Below are positions 52,744 to 57,714 of a DNA stretch of 57,714 bases, piece after piece. The notes beneath the pieces were generated by a model, which was given only the letters and a program-made list of their open reading frames with translations, searched no databases and was not told the DNA's origin. The stretch comes from Methanobacterium sp. UBA410 (lineage in GTDB: Archaea; Methanobacteriota; Methanobacteria; Methanobacteriales; Methanobacteriaceae). The stretch lies in assembly GCA_002498385.1 (NCBI GenBank), contig DAHH01000004.1, positions 58,489-116,202 of the forward strand, written 5' to 3'. A program made the translations under genes and the position numbers. Position 1 is the stretch's first letter. Each line of letters starts with the position of its first letter.

Positions 52744-53884
52744 TTATTGCCCTCTTCTTTTCGTTTTTAATAGGTTTTTTCGTTTTTATCATTGATAAAT
52801 CTTCGACTATGTTGGGTATTCCACAGCTGTTACCAACACCAACAACGAGCACATCAGATCCCTCTTCTGACTCTAAAATTGCATTTTTAACCACAGAAAC
52901 AGCTTTTTCGGACGATTTAAGAATATCCTCTGTCATGGGGGATATTGCCTCTTCAGGGCTCATTTTAACAATTATGGCGTCTACTTCCAGGTCTTCCTTT
53001 AGGAGTTCCTCTTCGATCATCCATTTGTCAACGCCGGGACCGCCAATCACCACACCAATACCCTCTGCAACAGTTCCTGTTTTTTCTCCCTCAAGCTTTG
53101 CAGATGCATCAACCGTTATGACCCTTTTTATGTTTTTTTCATTTATTATGGACGTTACAACCTTACCAACTTTTCCAAGTCTTGCGCCTGGACCCTCTGC
53201 ACGTGCCACAATCACGTTTCTTTTGTTTATCTGGATTTCAGATACCACCATATCATCCACACTGTGAAGGTCGTCTCGGGATGAGTCTTTCATGAGTTCA
53301 CCAGCCACAAGGGGTCCTAAACCATCTCCAACAGGTTTTCCCTCTGAAAATGCGATGCTTCCCTCGTACTGAGCTTTCACGATCCTCATTATCATTGGCA
53401 GGTTCATCTGAAGCATTAAAAGTATCTGTATATTTCCTGTTTTCTTTGCAAGTTCAAGGTTGTGTCTTACCATCTTTGCAACCCCATTTATGCTGAGAAC
53501 AGCTTTAATGGTCATTACAATGTTGGATTTCCATTCTCCATCAGCTTTTGGTGCTATAACTTGAGCCATGTGCCTGAAACGTTTCTCTCCAAGGTTTATG
53601 ATCTTCTCGTACTTTCTCATGATTCCATTTGGGTCGAGATCAACGGGTGTAACCACAAAAAACTCAAGGAAGTTTTCAATGCTTTTAGATGGATCTCTAT
53701 CTGGCATTCCTTTCTCGTTACAGATTTTAATCAGGGATTTTTTTGTTTGTTCAACCATTTCTTCAAGCTCAAATGTGAAACGATTAATGGATGAGACTGC
53801 CCTTACCCTTAAAAACCAGGGGAGCATGAAAATTAAAAGAATAAATATTAAAAAGCCAATTAAATCCATGGGACTGAACAACAT
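52727..53884 (-). CDS. DUF1512 archaeal membrane-anchored protein
   Basis: 385 residues of the archaeal DUF1512 family. An N-terminal helix (DLIGFLIFILLIFMLPWFL) is followed by a long soluble part with LEEMVEQTKKSLIKICNEKG, VTPVDLDPNGIMRKYEKII and QMNLPMIMRIVKAQYEGS. The second half is alpha/beta: NVIVARAEGPGARLGKVGK, GTVAEGIGVVIGGPGVDKW and DVLVVGVGNSCGIPNIVEDL. This suggests a ligand-binding or enzymatic domain at the membrane. ATG 53884 follows GGTG. Function unknown. Upstream partner of dcd, overlapping by 17 bp. Confidence 0.85.
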   Translation of the reverse strand: MLFSPMDLIGFLIFILLIFMLPWFLRVRAVSSINRFTFELEEMVEQTKKSLIKICNEKGMPDRDPSKSIENFLEFFVVTPVDLDPNGIMRKYEKIINLGEKRFRHMAQVIAPKADGEWKSNIVMTIKAVLSINGVAKMVRHNLELAKKTGNIQILLMLQMNLPMIMRIVKAQYEGSIAFSEGKPVGDGLGPLVAGELMKDSSRDDLHSVDDMVVSEIQINKRNVIVARAEGPGARLGKVGKVVTSIINEKNIKRVITVDASAKLEGEKTGTVAEGIGVVIGGPGVDKWMIEEELLKEDLEVDAIIVKMSPEEAISPMTEDILKSSEKAVSVVKNAILESEEGSDVLVVGVGNSCGIPNIVEDLSMIKTKKPIKNEKKRAINGHFK

Positions 53885-54042
53885 CTACAACACCTTTTTC
53901 ATCTTTTTTTAGCATGTTTAAGGGTTTTTACTTCCTTTTGATCTAGATCCTTCTACATATGTATAAAGTACAGTTTAAGCACCTTTCAAACACTTAAAAA
54001 TCTTAAGCACTTCCACCACTTAAAAATCCATCAAATTTTAAT

Positions 54043-54798
54043 TTACATTTTTAGTTGTTCACGGCTTTTATTTGAGGTTTCTTCATTGTTTTCGGGGTTT
54101 TCGGTTATCCTCTGGTTTATCCTTCTGAAGGTTCCCTTTAAGTTGTAAGCTTCCCTTTCGGATATGAAAGCCCTTCCTATCACTCTTCGAAACACCAATA
54201 ATGCATTTTTACATTTGTGGGGTGGATATCCTAGTTTTCCAATTATCTCCTCCATGCAGTCCAGGAGGTCATTTTTTTCAAGGTTTGAGGCTTCTTCAAG
54301 ATCCTCAACCTGGCAGCTTTTAACCTTCTTCTTGAAGATCTCATAGAATACTATGGCGGCTGCATGGCTTATGTTCATTATGGGGTAATCTTCATGGGTT
54401 GGAATGCTTACAACCACATCACAGAGGGACATTTCCCTATTCGTAAGTCCATCACCTTCCCTTCCGAACACCACAGCCACCTTTCCATTTACATTGAGTG
54501 ATTCTGCAAACTGCTCAGGGGTAACAGCAATTCTGGGAAGGTTGTAACTTCCCCCGGCTTCTCCGGTGGTTGCAACTGTGAAATCTATGTTTTCTTTCTC
54601 AATAAATTCCTGAAGTGAGTTGTAGGTCTTCCGGTTGTTTATAACTTCCTTTGCATGCATTGCCTTATAATAAGCATCATTTTCAATGTCACACGGATTT
54701 ATAAGTACAAGATCTGAAAGTCCGAAGTTTTTCATTGTTCTTGCAAGGAAACCTATGTTTCCAGGAGTTTCTGGCTCTACAAACACTACGTAAATCAT
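54043..54798 (-). CDS. TrmJ-like SPOUT tRNA 2'-O-methyltransferase
   Basis: 251 residues. The SPOUT knot motifs are FVEPETPGNIGFLARTMKNFG, VAVVFGREGDGLTNREMSLCD and PIMNISHAAAIVFYEIFKKK. TrmJ methylates C/U32 in tRNA anticodon loops; the C-terminal ~80 residues (LLDCMEEIIGKLGYPPHK, RRVIGRAFISEREAYNLKG) match the TrmJ extension. The frame opens 18 codons upstream; GTGA before ATG 54798 and the family start MIYVVFVEPE set the start. It lies about 95 bp downstream of the tfrB end. Confidence 0.88.
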   Translation of the reverse strand: MIYVVFVEPETPGNIGFLARTMKNFGLSDLVLINPCDIENDAYYKAMHAKEVINNRKTYNSLQEFIEKENIDFTVATTGEAGGSYNLPRIAVTPEQFAESLNVNGKVAVVFGREGDGLTNREMSLCDVVVSIPTHEDYPIMNISHAAAIVFYEIFKKKVKSCQVEDLEEASNLEKNDLLDCMEEIIGKLGYPPHKCKNALLVFRRVIGRAFISEREAYNLKGTFRRINQRITENPENNEETSNKSREQLKM

Positions 54799-54873
54799 TT
54801 TTTCACTTTTATAATCTTGAATATCAAATTTGATCCAATTGTCTTGATCCATTGCAGGTAGCTAGACCAAAAA

Positions 54874-54892
54874 ATGGCCTAGTGACAGTAAA

Positions 54893-54910
<18 letters not shown>
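54874..54910 (-). other. Inverted repeat at the tfrB 3' end
   Basis: ATGGCCTA (54874-54881) and TAGGCCAT (54903-54910) are perfect 8-bp inverted arms around a 21-bp loop that includes the tfrB stop codon. The stem could affect transcript stability or termination. No T-run follows directly. Confidence 0.4.
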
Positions 54911-56392
<1,482 letters not shown>

Positions 56393-56426
56393 GTTCATCT
56401 CCAGTTAATATTATAAAAAAGCTGAT

Positions 56427-56488
56427 TCTTTTGATCAATTGAATGTTTTTGATCAAATGAACGTTCTTTTTGATCAATGAACGTTCTC
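56427..56488 (-). promoter_or_regulatory. Palindrome array at the tfrB promoter (operator candidate)
   Basis: Three related ~20-bp units on the plus strand contain TTTTGATCAATTGAATGTT, TTTGATCAAATGAACGTTC and TTTGATCAATGAACGTTC. The perfect palindrome GAACGTTC occurs at 56459-56466 and 56479-56486, exactly 20 bp apart; TGATCA occurs in all three. On the minus strand a TATA-like CATATAAAAAAATATA (56491-56506) precedes them, so the units cover the expected transcription start. A repressor that covers the start is a reasonable inference. Confidence 0.6.
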
Positions 56489-56490
56489 AG

Positions 56491-56506
56491 TATATTTTTT
56501 TATATG
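56491..56506 (-). promoter_or_regulatory. TATA element of tfrB
   Basis: Minus-strand CATATAAAAAAATATA lies about 100 bp before the tfrB start; with 25-bp spacing it predicts a transcription start near 56470, inside the palindrome array. Confidence 0.5.
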
Positions 56507-56832
56507 ATTTTAAACCTTTTAATTTAGATTAAACTGATGGACTTAAACTCAATTAGATTTTTAATCCAGTTTTCAATTTTATTCATGGATTATGATTATA
56601 ATTTTCTATCGCTTGCATTTTGCATGATCCCATTGCGATATTCACTAACTTATTAGATGAATGTATTATAAATAACTGTAACCCCAGTTAACTTCACAAC
56701 CTTCAGAACTTTTAAGTTCAGATTTTCTTTACAGGTTCACCTTTTTCAAAATTTTTTCAAAATTTTTTTTTTTATTTTTCAAAATTTAATTTTAAACCAA
56801 ACATTTTTTTTAATTTAAGGGATTTTTGATGG

Positions 56833-57405
56833 TTAACTTGCGGGTAAAATGGTTTCTTTTACCAAAAGCCAGTAAACAAGAAGTTCTCCCTCCATTTCTT
56901 CATGGTTTTTGAATTTGGTTGATACTATGTTCTGAAACCTCCTGCTGTGGGCCATTTCAATGAGGTGGGCCATTTCATGAAAAACAACGTATTCAATGAG
57001 TTTGGATGGGAGGTACCTCAGGTAACTGTTGATGTTCACGTTTCCCTGGGAACTGCAGCTTCCCCAACGAGACTTCATCTTCCTGAATCGAACCTTATTA
57101 ACGTTCACATTCAACTCCCCTGAAATTTCTCCAATGTAATCCATAACAAAGGCTCTGAATTCATCTTCGCTGCGTTTGAGGTTTAAACTGCGATTTTTCG
57201 CTTCATCCATCGAGGTTTTCACGATTGAAATCTTCTTGTATATCCAGTTTTTATGTTTGTAAACGAGTTTTTCATGATCGTTGTAACCTTCAGGCAATAT
57301 AAGGCATAACTTATCCGTTTTAAGCTCTAACCTGGGATATTTAACATTTCTGTGAATGACTTCATATTCAATATCCAGATCATAGATTTTAACCTTGTTC
57401 TTCAT
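56833..57405 (-). CDS. YgjP-like metal-dependent hydrolase (SprT/M48-like, DUF45)
   Basis: A 190-residue protein of the YgjP/DUF45 family. The zinc motif HEMAHLIEMAHSRRF (HExxH plus downstream His) sits at about 142-156, and RFRKMKSRWGSCSSQGNVNIN before it is the family hallmark. Members are single-domain metal-dependent hydrolases related to wss1-like proteases; archaeal function unknown. ATG 57405 starts MKNKVKIYDLDIEY. Nothing lies beyond it on the window except AT-rich DNA. Confidence 0.85.
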   Translation of the reverse strand: MKNKVKIYDLDIEYEVIHRNVKYPRLELKTDKLCLILPEGYNDHEKLVYKHKNWIYKKISIVKTSMDEAKNRSLNLKRSEDEFRAFVMDYIGEISGELNVNVNKVRFRKMKSRWGSCSSQGNVNINSYLRYLPSKLIEYVVFHEMAHLIEMAHSRRFQNIVSTKFKNHEEMEGELLVYWLLVKETILPAS

Positions 57406-57714
57406 TTAAAAAACCGTTAATTTACCTTTTTTAGATATTTTGAAGCCCCGGCCTAAACTGGGAGTATTATTATTGGAATATTTTGGAATAGTTTTATTGT
57501 AATAAAATCTGCATGAATGTAAGCTACAAATGTAAATTAAATATTGAAAATAACTGTAAACTAATTAAATGTAGTTATCTAAATAATTTAGGTAAAGTAA
57601 ATTTAGGTAAAGTAAATTAATTCAGGTAAAGATTACAGGAATTTAGTTTACCCAGTTTACAAAAAGAAAATATAAAGAAGATATGAGTATTTAGTTTACA
57701 TAACATAATTTGCA
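57406..57714. other. AT-rich end of window
   Basis: 309 bp with no ORF. A GTAAATTTAGGTAAAGTAAATTAATTCAGGTAAAG stretch (57585-57630), quoted here only in part by its words TTAGGTAAAG, repeats three times. The promoter of the 57405 gene should be near 57430-57480 (TATTATTATTGG region). Confidence 0.4.

Larger units (their letters stand above)
56393..56832. other. Spacer upstream of tfrB
   Basis: 440 bp. The tfrB side has the operator candidate and TATA element. The far side (56735-56815) is rich in TTTTTTCAAAATTT repeats, with T-runs unsuited to the minus-strand gene but A-runs few. Between 56520 and 56710 I see no ORF or RNA. Confidence 0.45.

Noticed and set aside
56833..57405. HtpX-like assignment of the HEMAH protein
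   Set aside because: No transmembrane helices and the RFRKMKSRWGSCS hallmark fit the YgjP/DUF45 family instead.

Overview
The window comes from a methanogenic archaeon, most probably a member of the Methanobacteriales close to Methanobacterium. This rests on several genes read together: an HMf-type histone, archaeal replication factor C, HMG-CoA reductase, 2-phosphoglycerate kinase (cyclic 2,3-diphosphoglycerate synthesis), an F420-nonreducing type NiFe hydrogenase, thiol:fumarate reductase subunit B, SepF with MinD, and GGTGAT/GGAGG ribosome binding sites in front of ATG, GTG and TTG starts. Spacers are very AT-rich and genes lie in short, mostly minus-strand operons. Genus assignment is inference; no rRNA or tRNA gene was seen.

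Layout. 1-6.9 kb: histone, threonine synthase, a SpoIIM-type membrane protein, TrpRS, tRNA-splicing endonuclease, 6-phospho-3-hexuloisomerase and a sugar isomerase-like TIM barrel. 7.3-12 kb: a butted operon hisS-hisI-PIN/ATPase/KH protein, then an RNA-free RNase P (HARP) homologue. 12.1-13.1 kb: a decayed 950-bp insertion sequence with recognisable inverted ends and an 8-bp target duplication. 13.3-20.9 kb: aroE, a TatD-like hydrolase, a VIT-like membrane protein, HMG-CoA reductase, sucD, an unknown conserved protein and aroD. 21-27 kb: S26 peptidase, YwbE, HtpX with an inserted EF-hand loop, DedA, a FwdC-like beta-helix protein, a PRC-barrel protein and a degenerate PP-loop protein. 27.2-29.8 kb: both replication factor C subunits.

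30-35 kb: a Roadblock-fusion protein, then a compact operon ferredoxin / V4R protein / NiFe-hydrogenase small and large subunits that lacks the usual mvhD and polyferredoxin genes. 35.4-40.9 kb: sortase, MscS, RNase Z with a charged insertion, nadC, an acidic-repeat protein and a ZPR1 protein. 41-47 kb is the most interesting region: 2-phosphoglycerate kinase, a stand-alone Roadblock protein, a DUF1611 protein translationally coupled to sepF, then a long linker protein followed by a canonical MinD and a second MinD whose Walker A lysine is arginine. 47-57.7 kb: PfkB kinase, a second TatD-like hydrolase, an HTH regulator, GlyRS, dCTP deaminase, DUF1512, TrmJ-like methyltransferase, TfrB with a repeated palindromic operator candidate, and a YgjP-like metalloprotease.

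The strongest candidate for something undescribed is the cell-division/positioning neighbourhood (Roadblock protein, DUF1611-SepF, linker protein, MinD plus pseudo-MinD). Next are the V4R-containing hydrogenase operon, the tfrB operator candidate and the pervasive 15-25 bp tandem duplications in spacers. Start sites were moved from the longest open frame wherever a GGTGAT-like site and family length favoured an internal start; these choices are stated per gene.
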